Source of the DNA: Niabella sp.
Lineage (GTDB): Bacteria > Bacteroidota > Bacteroidia > Chitinophagales > Chitinophagaceae
Length of the DNA stretch: 64,000 nt
Reading direction: 5' to 3'
Assembly (NCBI RefSeq): GCF_030150205.1
Contig: NZ_JASLGT010000002.1
Location: forward strand, 1-64,000
The position numbers and the translations under genes were made by a program. Numbering within the stretch: the first letter of the stretch is position 1; each line of letters starts with the position of its first letter. Shown here in pieces: positions 8,840 to 17,097 of the stretch. Under the pieces are notes generated by a model that was not told the origin of the DNA, searched no databases, and saw nothing but the letters and a program-made list of their open reading frames with translations.

Positions 8840-10204
8840 ATGTCTGAAGTATGGAAAAAATACCAGGAGGAACATAAAGAGCGTTTTCTCAACGAGATGA
8901 TGGATCTTTTGCGCATTCCTTCCATTAGCGCCAAGAGCGAGAACAAAGCGGATATGAAACAATGTGCGGAAGCCGTAAAGGCGGCGCTGCTGGCTTCGGG
9001 TTGTGATAAGGCAGAAGTGATGGAAACCTGTGGGCATCCGGCGGTTTACGGTGAAAAAATCATTGATCCTTCCAAACCAACGGTACTGGTGTATGGTCAT
9101 TACGATGTACAGCCGGTAGAGCCGCTGGAGTTGTGGAATACCCCTCCTTTTGAACCTACGATCAAAGACGGTAAAGTGTTTGCGCGGGGCAGCGCCGATG
9201 ATAAAGGGCAGTTCTACATGCATGTAAAAGCGCTGGAAACCATGGTAAAGACCGATACGATGGCTACCAATATAAAATTTATTATTGAAGGTGAAGAGGA
9301 AGTGGGATCGCCCAACCTGGGGGCCTTTGTGGCAGCGCATAAAGATTTGCTGAAAGCCGATGTGATCCTGATCAGCGATAGTTCGTTGCTGAGCATGGAA
9401 AACCCCTCCCTGGATACAGGGGTGCGCGGACTAAGCTATATTGAAGTAGAAGTGACGGCGGCAGCAAGGGACCTGCATAGTGGTACCTATGGCGGTGCTG
9501 TAGCCAACCCCGTTGTGATCCTTTCTAAAATGATCGCCAGTTGTCATGATGCGGACAATCATATCACCATTCCGGGTTTTTATGATGATGTGCAGGAAGT
9601 ATCGGCTGCTGAACGGGAACTGATCAATAAAGCACCCTTTAACGAGCAGGAATATAAAGACGAGATCGGCATTAAAGAACTGTATGGAGAGAAGGGATTC
9701 ACCACCTACGAGCGTACCGGTATCCGGCCAACCCTGGAGCTGAACGGCATCTGGGGTGGTTATACCGGGGAAGGTGCTAAAACGGTGTTGCCTGCAAAAG
9801 CTACGGCTAAGATCTCTGCAAGATTGGTGCCCAATCAATCCAGCGAAAAGATCACCAAACTGTTGCTGGATCATTTCCGGAAGATCGCTCCTTCCTGTGT
9901 GGATGTGAACGCGTTTGAACATCATGGTGGAGAACCTTATGGTACGCCTATCGATAGCAAGGGCTACCAGTCGGCTTCCAAAGCGCTGGAAACCACATTT
10001 GGTAAAACGCCCATCCCGGTAAAGGGCGGCGGCAGTATTCCAATTTGTTCGGTGTTGGAGCATGAACTGGGTATCAAGATTATCTTCATGGGCTTTGGCC
10101 TGGATAATGATGGCCTGCACAGCCCCAACGAAAAATACAATATCGAGAACTATTATAAAGGCATTGAAACCATTCCTTATTTTCATAAGTATTTTGGGGA
10201 ATAA
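8840..10204 (+). CDS. M20-family dipeptidase
   Basis: Metallopeptidase of 454 aa, probably cytosolic because no signal peptide is present. The M20 metal site is clear: YGHYDVQP (His87, Asp89), ARGSADDKGQ (Asp120, bridging) and EGEEEVGS (Glu152-Glu154, catalytic base and metal). A dimerisation domain occupies about 200-360, and the late His is in DGLHSPNE near 428. The family (CNDP/PepV-like) hydrolyses dipeptides using two metal ions, usually Zn or Mn. It appears monocistronic; a possible -7 element (TACCTTCG) lies at 8812-8819. Confidence 0.92.
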   Translation: MSEVWKKYQEEHKERFLNEMMDLLRIPSISAKSENKADMKQCAEAVKAALLASGCDKAEVMETCGHPAVYGEKIIDPSKPTVLVYGHYDVQPVEPLELWNTPPFEPTIKDGKVFARGSADDKGQFYMHVKALETMVKTDTMATNIKFIIEGEEEVGSPNLGAFVAAHKDLLKADVILISDSSLLSMENPSLDTGVRGLSYIEVEVTAAARDLHSGTYGGAVANPVVILSKMIASCHDADNHITIPGFYDDVQEVSAAERELINKAPFNEQEYKDEIGIKELYGEKGFTTYERTGIRPTLELNGIWGGYTGEGAKTVLPAKATAKISARLVPNQSSEKITKLLLDHFRKIAPSCVDVNAFEHHGGEPYGTPIDSKGYQSASKALETTFGKTPIPVKGGGSIPICSVLEHELGIKIIFMGFGLDNDGLHSPNEKYNIENYYKGIETIPYFHKYFGE

Positions 10205-10212
10205 GCTAAATG

Positions 10213-10742
10213 GCCACGAATGCACGAATGACTTAAGCTGATTCGTGCATTTGTGGTATTCAATGTATTTAATGCTAACATACTATGAACATCGTTTACA
10301 AAGATGAAAGCTACCAGATCATCGGTGCCTGTATGGAGGTTCATAATAATTTAGGACCTGGTTTTTCCGAGATCGTGTATAAAGATGCGCTGGAATACGA
10401 ATTTCAGCAAAGATCAATCCCTTATGAAAGGGAAAAAAATATCTTGTTCATTATAAAAACATCGTGCTGTCGCATAGCTTTTATGCTGATTTTATTGTGT
10501 ATGATAAAATAATTCTTGAAATAAAGGGAGTGGCTGCACTCATAGATAAGCATTTGGAGCAATGTATTAACTATCTTAAAGTTTCTCAAAATCGGCTTGC
10601 ATTGTTGGTGAACCTGGGTGAACTCCGATTGAATTATAAAAGAATCGTATTGTAAAAGGAATTATTTTTCTTTGTAAAAGAACAGATTCCAATCATTGCG
10701 TGGTTTCTAAAATGCTTAATAATAAATTCGTGCATTCGTGGC
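10213..10742. repeat. 17-bp inverted repeats framing the GxxExxY gene
   Basis: GCCACGAATGCACGAAT at 10213-10229 is the exact reverse complement of ATTCGTGCATTCGTGGC at 10726-10742. A third, imperfect copy in the right-hand orientation (15 of 17 bases) lies at 10241-10257 and can pair locally with the first. The unit of about 530 bp contains only the frameshifted GxxExxY gene. It may be a small mobile or once-mobile cassette; no target duplication was seen. Confidence 0.6.
10285..10655 (+). pseudogene. GxxExxY protein gene, frameshifted in an A-run
   Basis: The first frame (10285-10512) encodes a typical GxxExxY N terminus (YQIIGACMEVHNNLGPGFSE, VYKDALEYEF). It then leaves the family sequence just after PYEREK. 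The continuation (HYKNIVLSHSFYADFIVYDK, then EIKGVAALIDKHLEQCINYL and GLL-type LALLVNLGELRLNYKRIVL) is in another frame ending at 10655. Adding one A to the seven-A run at 10433-10439 restores an unbroken protein of about 123 aa. The family is PD-(D/E)xK-like with unknown role. Sequencing error or a slippage-prone run are alternatives to true decay. Confidence 0.8.
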
Positions 10743-10751
10743 ATTAAAAAA

Positions 10752-11141
10752 ATGGAAAAGGAAAAATTACGTTTAGATAAATACCTCTGGTCCATCCGGC
10801 TTTTTAAAACAAGGAGGCTGGCTACCGATGCCTGCAACGACAATAAGGTGAAATACCAGGAGGAACCTGCCAAGCCGGGGAAGAACGTGCACCTGGGCGA
10901 TGTATATGATGTACGTACCGAAGGCCGTAAGTGGGTTATAAAGGTTACGGGTCTGTTGCATACCCGTGTTAAGTACGAGGAGGCCATCAAACATTATATC
11001 GATCTGACTCCGGCAGAAGAACTGGAAAAGGCCAAGATCCAGGCAGCTTCATTTTTCAGTGGTAAGCGTTTGAGTAAGATCGGGCGTCCGACTAAAAAAG
11101 AGCGCAGGGACCTGGATGATTTTATGGATGGGGAAGAATAG
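10752..11141 (+). CDS. S4-domain RNA-binding protein (Hsp15-like)
   Basis: Basic protein of 129 aa with an N-terminal S4 domain (about 5-65, starting LRLDKYLWSIRLFKTRRLA and with the VKYQ... KPG... LGDVYDV pattern), as in HslR/Hsp15. Hsp15 binds stalled 50S subunits that carry nascent peptide and helps recycle them. The tail (about 95-129) is charged, with a GRPTKKERRDLDDF segment typical of this subfamily. It starts 10 nt after the right-hand inverted repeat of the GxxExxY unit. Confidence 0.88.
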   Translation: MEKEKLRLDKYLWSIRLFKTRRLATDACNDNKVKYQEEPAKPGKNVHLGDVYDVRTEGRKWVIKVTGLLHTRVKYEEAIKHYIDLTPAEELEKAKIQAASFFSGKRLSKIGRPTKKERRDLDDFMDGEE

Positions 11142-11197
11142 ACTTCGGCAACGAACGTTGAGCACTGCCGCCTATCCTGACAGAAAATAAAAAAGAT

Positions 11198-11231
11198 TGT
11201 AACGAATCAGCTTGCCGGACTACTTACTGTA
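11198..11231 (+). promoter_or_regulatory. ECF-type promoter before the TraB/GumN gene
   Basis: TGTAACGAA (11198-11206), a 16-nt spacer, then CTTACTGTA (11223-11231), 14 nt before the ATG at 11246. The same two boxes with the same spacer occur before the small gene at 12209. The -35-like AAC core is typical of ECF sigma factors, and an ECF gene lies at 12439. Confidence 0.55.
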
Positions 11232-11245
11232 TAAATTGGTTAAAA

Positions 11246-12118
11246 ATGAAAAAAGCAACCCTTTTAGCAGTAGCAGTTATTTTATGTGTGAGTGCAATGG
11301 CTCAATTTAAAACAAAAAGAAACATTTCCCCGGTCACCAGCCTGCTTTGGGAAATTTCCGGAAATGGATTGGCAAAACCATCTTATGTACTGGGGACCAT
11401 CCACGCTTTGTGCAAAAAAGATTTCCAGCTGAAACCAAAAGTGCTGAATGCCCTGAACGCTGTTACGGGTCTGTACCTGGAAGTGGATTTTACAGACCCC
11501 ACGGAAAGAGTGGCGATGGGTAGGTTGATGCAGGGCGAAAAGACCATCAGCGGGCAACTGAGTCCACAGCAAACCGAAGCCATGAAGTCCGCATTGAAAC
11601 TGTATAATCTTACCCTGGAGCAAGCAGATCATTTTACCATTGCCGGTTTGTATTCACTGTTTGCGTTAAAGGCGATCGATTGTCCGCAGGAAGCAATGAA
11701 AATGATGGAACTGGAGCTCATCAGCCTGGCGTTGAAAGACAAAAAAACAGTAAGGGGGCTGGAAAAAATAAGCGAACAGACGCATTACATCGAGCAGATC
11801 TATAATTGGGATGACTGTATCGATCTGCTGAAAAAAGGCGACCAATATAAAACCGCCAGTGTGGCCATGGTAACGGCGTACAAAAATGAGGACCTGGTGG
11901 CATTGGACCGCACATTGAAGAACCCGGCGTTTATGTCGGAGCGGGCTGAAGCGTTATTACTGACCAAACGGAACCATAACTGGGCCACCCAAATGCCAGG
12001 GATCATGCGTACCGAACCTGTTTTGTTCGCCGTGGGTGCGGGCCATCTTTGGGGAAATGCCGGGGTACTGGCGCAGCTCCGTGCGCAGGGCTACGATGTA
12101 AAACCGGTCTTGGATTAG
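11246..12118 (+). CDS. TraB/GumN-family secreted protein
   Basis: Protein of 290 aa with a signal peptide (about 1-19, ending SAMAQ). The TraB/GumN domain follows: LGTIHALCKKDF (about 48-60, the GxxH motif) and the C-terminal AVGAGHLWGNAGVLAQLRAQGY (about 262-283, second GxxH). The fold belongs to the EreA/ChaN/TIKI group. Eukaryotic TIKI members are metalloproteases, but the bacterial role is not settled. The ECF-type promoter just upstream, shared with the next small gene, suggests an envelope-stress response. Confidence 0.87.
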   Translation: MKKATLLAVAVILCVSAMAQFKTKRNISPVTSLLWEISGNGLAKPSYVLGTIHALCKKDFQLKPKVLNALNAVTGLYLEVDFTDPTERVAMGRLMQGEKTISGQLSPQQTEAMKSALKLYNLTLEQADHFTIAGLYSLFALKAIDCPQEAMKMMELELISLALKDKKTVRGLEKISEQTHYIEQIYNWDDCIDLLKKGDQYKTASVAMVTAYKNEDLVALDRTLKNPAFMSERAEALLLTKRNHNWATQMPGIMRTEPVLFAVGAGHLWGNAGVLAQLRAQGYDVKPVLD

Positions 12119-12159
12119 AGCCGTCTGATCCATCGCTCCCAAAAAAAGAATCGCAGATG

Positions 12160-12193
12160 TGTAACGAACGGCTCCCGGCAATGACTTACTGTA
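12160..12193 (+). promoter_or_regulatory. ECF-type promoter before the small membrane gene
   Basis: TGTAACGAA (12160-12168), 16-nt spacer, CTTACTGTA (12185-12193), 15 nt before ATG 12209. Both boxes are identical to those at 11198-11231 while the spacers differ, so the boxes look selected rather than simply copied. Confidence 0.55.
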
Positions 12194-12208
12194 ATAAATT
12201 CGTTAAAC

Positions 12209-12400
12209 ATGAGTAAAAGGGTTTCAATTGCAGTAACCGTGCTCCTGCTGGTAGTTGTATCACAGCATCTGCGAAAATCAAGAATGGAGCGGGAAGCGGC
12301 GACACTGCTTCCGGCAGCCCGGAAGCACGAAGCCAGCGGGAAACCGGTACCCCATCCATCCGATAGCGGAATCAATTCCGGGAAACGGGTAAAGTACTAA
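12209..12400 (+). CDS. Small hypothetical protein with N-terminal anchor
   Basis: Open frame of 63 aa. A hydrophobic N-terminal stretch (VSIAVTVLLLVVVS, about 5-18) could be a signal anchor. The rest is polar with many Lys, Arg, Ser and Pro. I do not recognise a family. Support comes mainly from the ECF-type promoter placed 15 nt upstream, as for the TraB/GumN gene. The ECF sigma gene starts 38 nt after its stop, so the two may be cotranscribed. Confidence 0.45.
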   Translation: MSKRVSIAVTVLLLVVVSQHLRKSRMEREAATLLPAARKHEASGKPVPHPSDSGINSGKRVKY

Positions 12401-12438
12401 TACTGTATTGATTTACAACTTATAAACCAGAACAACGC

Positions 12439-12942
12439 GTGTCGCAATCAGAAGAATTTTTCCTGACCAGCATCAAGCAACATGCAGGAATATTGCATAA
12501 AGTGGCCCGTATGTATATGGATCACCCAGAAGACCGGGAAGATCTGCACCAGGAGATCATTGTGCAGCTCTGGAAATCGTACCAGGGATTTAAAGGCGAA
12601 AGCCGGTTTTCTACCTGGATGTACCGGGTGGCCATTAATACGGCGATTACTTTTTTAAAGAAGAACCAGACCTATAAAAAACAAGTTGCTTATACGGATA
12701 TTCCGGACGCTGTGGATGAAGGCGCGTCTTCGCATAAGGAAACGCAGCTGAATGCTTTTTATAAGGCTGCACAGGAACTGAACCCGGTGGAAAAAGCGGT
12801 TATCTTCTATTTTATGGAGGGAATGTCGCACAAAGAAATCGGGCTGCAATTGGGCATTAGTGAAGGAAATGCGCGGGTGCGGCTAAACCGGACAAAAGAA
12901 AAATTACAAACCATTATAAAAAAACAAGGTTATGAATTTTGA
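12439..12942 (+). CDS. ECF-type RNA polymerase sigma factor
   Basis: Sigma-70 family ECF factor of 167 aa. Region 2 lies at about 15-85 (MDHPEDREDLHQEI, FSTWMYRVAINTAITFLKK) and region 4 at about 105-160 (LNPVEKAVIFYFMEGMSHKEIGLQLGISEGNARVRLNRTKEKL). The start is GTG at 12439; no ATG fits. The last 11 nt overlap the start of the next gene, so translation is coupled. The partner encoded there probably holds it inactive. Two ECF-type promoters with equal spacing lie within 1.3 kb upstream and may be its targets. Confidence 0.92.
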   Translation: MSQSEEFFLTSIKQHAGILHKVARMYMDHPEDREDLHQEIIVQLWKSYQGFKGESRFSTWMYRVAINTAITFLKKNQTYKKQVAYTDIPDAVDEGASSHKETQLNAFYKAAQELNPVEKAVIFYFMEGMSHKEIGLQLGISEGNARVRLNRTKEKLQTIIKKQGYEF

Positions 12943-13537
12943 TGAGCTGAAATCACAATGGAACGAAGAAGGGGCCGATGACGTGCAGGTTCCCGCCTCG
13001 GTGGAACAATTAAGAGCGGCACAGCATCCGCTGGATCAGCTGAAACGGAATATGAAAAAAGAATTTGTCGTACAGGTTTTGGCAATTGTGTTAATCGGGG
13101 TTTTCCCTTTTCAACTGAAGCTGCTGCCATCGTTGTTCCCCATTTATTATATGGGGTATGCGCTGCTGGTGATGGCCTGCGTTTACTACCTGTATCATTT
13201 CTATAAATTCTACCACCAGGTGCAGCTATATGATGCCCGTACAAAGGACAATCTTTTGCAGTTGTATTATGATCTGCGGCTGAATATGGAACGGTATAAA
13301 TCGTTTTCTTTTCTGATTATGCCCTTCGCTTATTTTACGATCGGAATGCTGATCTATTCAGACCTGCAGGCCCGGCATGTTCGGTTGGAGGTATTTGTAA
13401 ACCCCTACCTTGTATTGTTGCTGGTAGTGGTGGCAACCGTGCTGATCGTTACATTTACCCTTCTATGGATCAACCGGTTCTATGGCCGTTATGTAAAACA
13501 GCTGAAGCAGGTGCTGGATACACTAAAAGAAGAATAA
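12932..13537 (+). CDS. Membrane protein, probable anti-sigma partner
   Basis: Protein of 201 aa overlapping the ECF sigma gene by 11 nt. A short cytosolic N terminus begins MNFDELKSQWNEE, a pattern common in Bacteroidota proteins encoded beside ECF sigma genes. Four probable membrane segments follow (about 47-63, 70-88, 122-140 and 153-178), and the tail is basic. No ZAS zinc motif (HxxxCxxC) is present. An anti-sigma role is inferred only from coupling and topology. Confidence 0.7.
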   Translation: MNFDELKSQWNEEGADDVQVPASVEQLRAAQHPLDQLKRNMKKEFVVQVLAIVLIGVFPFQLKLLPSLFPIYYMGYALLVMACVYYLYHFYKFYHQVQLYDARTKDNLLQLYYDLRLNMERYKSFSFLIMPFAYFTIGMLIYSDLQARHVRLEVFVNPYLVLLLVVVATVLIVTFTLLWINRFYGRYVKQLKQVLDTLKEE

Positions 13538-13628
13538 GGTTTTTTGAATTTTTAATCGGTAATTTGCGCCTGTTTTATGCTGACGGCTAATCGCTGACAG
13601 CTCAACTCTGAAATCTCAATTTTCTTTC

Positions 13629-14306
13629 ATGCATATCGATATCATTTCCGTTTTACCCGAATTACTGAACAGCCCTTTTGAACACAGTATTATGAAGCGT
13701 GCACAGGATAAGGGTTTGCTTACGGTGGCGGTACATCATTTACGCAAATGGGCGGTGAATGAATATGGCCAGGTAGATGACTATCAATATGGTGGCGGGG
13801 CTGGTATGGTGATGATGTGCGAGCCGCTGGTAAGCGCTATTGCTGAACTTTCGGCAAACCGGAAATTTGATGAAATTATCTATGTAACGCCGGATGGAAA
13901 AACACTGAACCAGCGGATGACCAACACGCTTTCCTTAAAGGAAAACCTGCTGATCATCTGTGGTCACTATAAAGGGATTGATGAGCGCATCCGCCAGAAA
14001 TATATAACGCTTGAAATTTCCATCGGGGATTATGTATTAAGCGGCGGAGAACTGGCCGCTGCCGTGCTGGTGGATGCCATCGGACGCCTGCTGCCGGGGG
14101 TGCTGAATGATGAAACCTCGGCTTTGACAGACTCGTTCCAGGACAACCTGCTGGCGCCTCCGGTGTATACCCGTCCGGTTGATTTTGAGGGCATGACGGT
14201 TCCGGATGTGCTGATGAGCGGCAACCACGCTAAAATTGAAGAATGGCGCTATGAACAGGCGTTGCAGCGCACAAAAGACCGCCGGCCGGATCTGCTGACC
14301 GACTAA
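13629..14306 (+). CDS. trmD: tRNA (guanine37-N1)-methyltransferase TrmD
   Basis: SPOUT methyltransferase of 225 aa that uses S-adenosylmethionine to methylate G37 next to the anticodon, preventing frameshifts. Family motifs are clear: MHIDIISVLPELL at the start, QYGGGAGMVMMCEP (about 52-65), YVTPDGKTLNQ (about 86-96), CGHYKGIDERI (about 112-122) and the knot segment EISIGDYVLSGGELAA (about 130-145). Length is typical for Bacteroidota. Here it is not inside an rpsP-rimM-rplS operon. The 90-nt leader holds spacer-type repeats. Confidence 0.97.
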   Translation: MHIDIISVLPELLNSPFEHSIMKRAQDKGLLTVAVHHLRKWAVNEYGQVDDYQYGGGAGMVMMCEPLVSAIAELSANRKFDEIIYVTPDGKTLNQRMTNTLSLKENLLIICGHYKGIDERIRQKYITLEISIGDYVLSGGELAAAVLVDAIGRLLPGVLNDETSALTDSFQDNLLAPPVYTRPVDFEGMTVPDVLMSGNHAKIEEWRYEQALQRTKDRRPDLLTD

Positions 14307-14343
14307 AACCTGTGTGGTATATAATGACTACCAGGGCTACCAT

Positions 14344-14616
14344 TTATTCCGCTGTAGTGGGATCGATAACTGTTGCGATCTCATTGACGGCGTTGGCTGG
14401 AAAACCTCCCTGTTTGGCATGTTCCCGGATCCACTCCTCGTTTGGCGCAATGTACACGCAATAAATTTTGTTGCCGGTTACATAGCTTTGTACCCATTGA
14501 ATCTCTGGTCCCATTTCGCGCAACACATTACAAGAGGTTTCGGAAACATTTTTTAGCTGATCGGGAGTAAGATTCCCTGCACCCGGAATTTCCCGTTCGA
14601 TTACATATTTAGGCAT
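14344..14616 (-). CDS. DUF4242 (nickel-binding-like) small protein
   Basis: Protein of 90 aa from the ATG at 14616, where the family's usual start MPKYVIEREIPGAG begins; an upstream in-frame ATG at 14655 adds residues unlike the family. The ferredoxin-like alpha-beta sequence includes VQSYVTGNKIYCVYIAPNEE and a final AVNEIATVIDPTTAE, both typical of DUF4242. A family member from Streptomyces binds nickel, but the role is unknown. It is convergent with trmD and monocistronic. Confidence 0.85.
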   Translation of the reverse strand: MPKYVIEREIPGAGNLTPDQLKNVSETSCNVLREMGPEIQWVQSYVTGNKIYCVYIAPNEEWIREHAKQGGFPANAVNEIATVIDPTTAE

Positions 14617-14797
14617 ATAATAAAAATTTAAGCCGGTATTATATTGTTTTATCAACCTATAAATTTACTCAAAATACCGGGGGCAGGCCATCGCCAAAAA
14701 AGGTGAAATACCAGCGGTGACTACGAAATAGCGGATTAGTGATGCCTGAAACAGGGTTTTGTCGCCGATGGTTTTGCAAAGCTGTAATTAAGTAGAT

Positions 14798-14805
14798 TAT
14801 TTTTG
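14798..14805 (+). promoter_or_regulatory. -7 promoter element of the DUF2911 gene
   Basis: TATTTTTG matches TAnnTTTG. A TTTTG lies about 21 nt before it as a possible -33 element, and the ATG is at 14822. Confidence 0.5.
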
Positions 14806-14821
14806 TATAAACGATAAAACA

Positions 14822-15931
14822 ATGAAAAAGGAACTGCTTTTATGGGTTGCCTGTTTTGCTGCTATGTTTGCCCAGGCACAGGTATTGCTGACCACACCTC
14901 CCAGTGGAGAAAACAAGAAGGCCTCTGTAAGTGAACGGGTCGGACTGACGGATATAACGATTCATTATGACCGCCCGGCAGTAAAAGGCCGGGAAGGAAA
15001 GATCTGGGGAGGACTGGTGTATACCGGGTTTGGGGACTTGGGTTTTGGAAACAGTAAGGCGGCTCCCTGGCGCGCCGGTGCGAATGAGAATACGACTATC
15101 CAATTTTCGAATGCGGTCAAAATTGAAGGACAACCACTCCCCGCAGGTAAGTATGGCTTTTTTATTGCATACGGACCAGCTGAATGCACCCTGGTCTTTT
15201 CAAAGAACTCCGGCTCCTGGGGCAGCTATTTTTATGACGCGAAAGAAGACGCCCTGCGGGTGGCTGTAAAGCCGGTGCCGCTGGAGAAAAGTATAGAGCG
15301 GTTGAAATATGAGTTTTCAGATGAAACGGAAACCGGTGCCACCATTACGTTGCAATGGGAAAAGCTGGCCATCCCTTTTAGGGTGGAAACGGATTATATC
15401 AATGATCAGCTGGCGGTGTTTCGACAGGAATTGAGAACCGATAAAGGCTTTGGCTGGCAAACCTGGAACCAGGCGGCGTTCTGGTGCCTTCAACGGAACG
15501 TTAATTTAGACCAGGCGCTGCTTTGGGCCGATTCAGCGACAGGGAAAAATTTTGGTGGCGAAAGGGCATTCGTTGCGCTGAATACAAAGGCACAATTGCT
15601 GGAAAAGGCGGGGCGAAATGAGGAGGCGGCAGCGGTAATGAAGACGGCGCTTGCTCATGCAGATATGAACGAGGTGCATCTGTATGGCCGTACCCTGATG
15701 CAACAAAAAAAACTAAAAGAGGCCATTGCCGTTTTTAAGGATAATTATAAAAAACATCCCAACGAGTTTACAACGCTGGTGGGGATGACGCGTGCATATT
15801 CTGCAATGGCGGACTATAAAGCGGCGCTAAAATATGCACAACAGGCGTTGTCTAAAGCCAGTGAAATTAATACCCGGAATAACCTGCAGGAACAGATCGC
15901 AAAACTGCAGGCGGGAAAGGATATTAACTGA
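14822..15931 (+). CDS. DUF2911 domain protein with TPR tail
   Basis: Secreted protein of 369 aa with a signal peptide (about 1-20, ending FAQAQ). The DUF2911 domain (about 30-170) shows VSERVGLTDITIHYDRPAVKGREGKIWGGLV, split here by varied residues, and PAGKYGFFIAYG. The C-terminal third (about 225-365) is helical with TPR-like repeats (NTKAQLLEKAGRNEEAAAVM, DYKAALKYAQQALSKA). The family is frequent in Bacteroidota; its role is unknown. It appears monocistronic. Confidence 0.87.
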   Translation: MKKELLLWVACFAAMFAQAQVLLTTPPSGENKKASVSERVGLTDITIHYDRPAVKGREGKIWGGLVYTGFGDLGFGNSKAAPWRAGANENTTIQFSNAVKIEGQPLPAGKYGFFIAYGPAECTLVFSKNSGSWGSYFYDAKEDALRVAVKPVPLEKSIERLKYEFSDETETGATITLQWEKLAIPFRVETDYINDQLAVFRQELRTDKGFGWQTWNQAAFWCLQRNVNLDQALLWADSATGKNFGGERAFVALNTKAQLLEKAGRNEEAAAVMKTALAHADMNEVHLYGRTLMQQKKLKEAIAVFKDNYKKHPNEFTTLVGMTRAYSAMADYKAALKYAQQALSKASEINTRNNLQEQIAKLQAGKDIN

Positions 15932-15964
15932 TCCTGTAACGCTGAAATGATGATCCTGTAATTG

Positions 15965-16378
15965 CTACCCGTTTTTCCGGGTGACCTTCCGGCTGATGAT
16001 CTCCATACTTAGTTGCAGGGCATCGGCCTGGCCCTGCAAAGCCTTTATTGCCTGTTCCTGGCTGGCAATGATCTTTTCCCTTAGCTCACATTCCTTACAG
16101 GGTTTGGTTTCAGAAGGTTCGTGTAAGACCAGGTCAGCCCCTGTCAGGTATTTCTCTCCTTTATTAGCGATCAGCCAGTTCAGATCTGCATTTGCAAACC
16201 TGTTTTTAATGTCTTCAATGATCTCCAGTGAAGGCTTGTTTTTACCATCCCTGAGGCGGTTCAGCTTCTGTGAAGACCTGTATTTCAGTCCGTTAATGGC
16301 AAAATCATTGATCGACTTAAATCCCTCAGCTGCACTGAATTGCTCCAGCCGTTCAAAAAAAGTTGAAAGTTTGTTCAT
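15965..16378 (-). CDS. HTH repressor-like protein with coiled coil
   Basis: Protein of 137 aa. The N-terminal part (about 1-75) resembles phage CI-type helix-turn-helix regulators: FAINGLKYRSSQKLNRLRDGKNKPSLEII and then ADLNWLIANKGEKYL, like the NWLLTGEG motif that ends this domain. The C-terminal S24 protease part of CI is absent. A CxxC pair (KPCKECE) and a heptad-like helix (about 100-132) replace it, probably for dimerisation. It is divergent from the gene at 16441 with 62 nt between starts; the gap holds TTTGT/ACAAA repeats that could be its operator. Confidence 0.75.
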   Translation of the reverse strand: MNKLSTFFERLEQFSAAEGFKSINDFAINGLKYRSSQKLNRLRDGKNKPSLEIIEDIKNRFANADLNWLIANKGEKYLTGADLVLHEPSETKPCKECELREKIIASQEQAIKALQGQADALQLSMEIISRKVTRKNG

Positions 16379-16383
16379 TTTTG

Positions 16384-16414
16384 TTTGTTTATCACAAATA
16401 GGTTTGTATCTTTG
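16384..16414. promoter_or_regulatory. Divergent operator and promoter region
   Basis: TTTGT (16384-16388), ACAAA (16394-16398) and TTTGT (16403-16407) form two overlapping inverted repeats. They abut TATCTTTG (16407-16414), a -7 element for the plus-strand gene at 16441. A repressor bound here would cover both divergent promoters. The assignment is inference. Confidence 0.5.
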
Positions 16415-16440
16415 GGGTGCTAATAATAAAACACACAGCC

Positions 16441-17097
16441 ATGAATAACAAAAATAACGAGATTCTCTCGATCGTATCCGATGATCCCCGCCCTTTTGAA
16501 TCCGAGGAAGAAAAACATCAGGACCGGTTCGAAGAAAGCAACTTCAAACCCAGCTATCATTTTATGCATCTTGTTAAGTCCAATCCGTTTCACTGCCTTA
16601 TGCGGGTATTGGATAGTACTGCGCTAGAAGATCTGCAAGCCTTATGGAATGAATGGGTACATTGTACGCTTTGTGCGGAGTACAGCGCCTTCAGTGAGGA
16701 TATGGACCGGAAATTCCTGTTGCGGTTCGCCATGCATTTTCATTTGCTGATGGATGCATCCCACTATGCTACCCGGGAGTGGATGAAAATGAAGAAGAGG
16801 CAGCTGTTTATTGCCGATCGCAATGTGATTTACCGGTACCTTCCGGAAACGGACAAGGCCTTTCAGCAGATATTGGGTTTTACAAATACTTACGCTGAAG
16901 GGAAGGCCCGTATTTACCTTTGGTCTGTTTTGGATTGCGTGTTAGGGTATGGCGCGTATTTTAATATCGATCGTAAGAATGCCCTTTTTGATTATGAGTC
17001 GTTGCTGTGTATGCTGTGGGCTCCGTATTATATGATCAAACAATACCCCGCACTGTTTGGCGTTGAGGATGGTACAAAAGAAAAACCTTCGGAATAA
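16441..17097 (+). CDS. Hypothetical protein
   Basis: Protein of 218 aa from the ATG at 16441; the in-frame ATG at 16417 lies within 3 nt of the -7 element and is less likely. No signal peptide or membrane segment is seen. The sequence looks mainly helical and is rich in Trp, Tyr, Met, His and Cys (for example NEWVHCTLCAEYSAF and MKMKKRQLFIADRNVIYRYL). I do not recognise a family. It lies opposite a CI-like repressor and upstream of a HEPN-domain gene, so it may belong to an accessory module. Confidence 0.7.
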   Translation: MNNKNNEILSIVSDDPRPFESEEEKHQDRFEESNFKPSYHFMHLVKSNPFHCLMRVLDSTALEDLQALWNEWVHCTLCAEYSAFSEDMDRKFLLRFAMHFHLLMDASHYATREWMKMKKRQLFIADRNVIYRYLPETDKAFQQILGFTNTYAEGKARIYLWSVLDCVLGYGAYFNIDRKNALFDYESLLCMLWAPYYMIKQYPALFGVEDGTKEKPSE

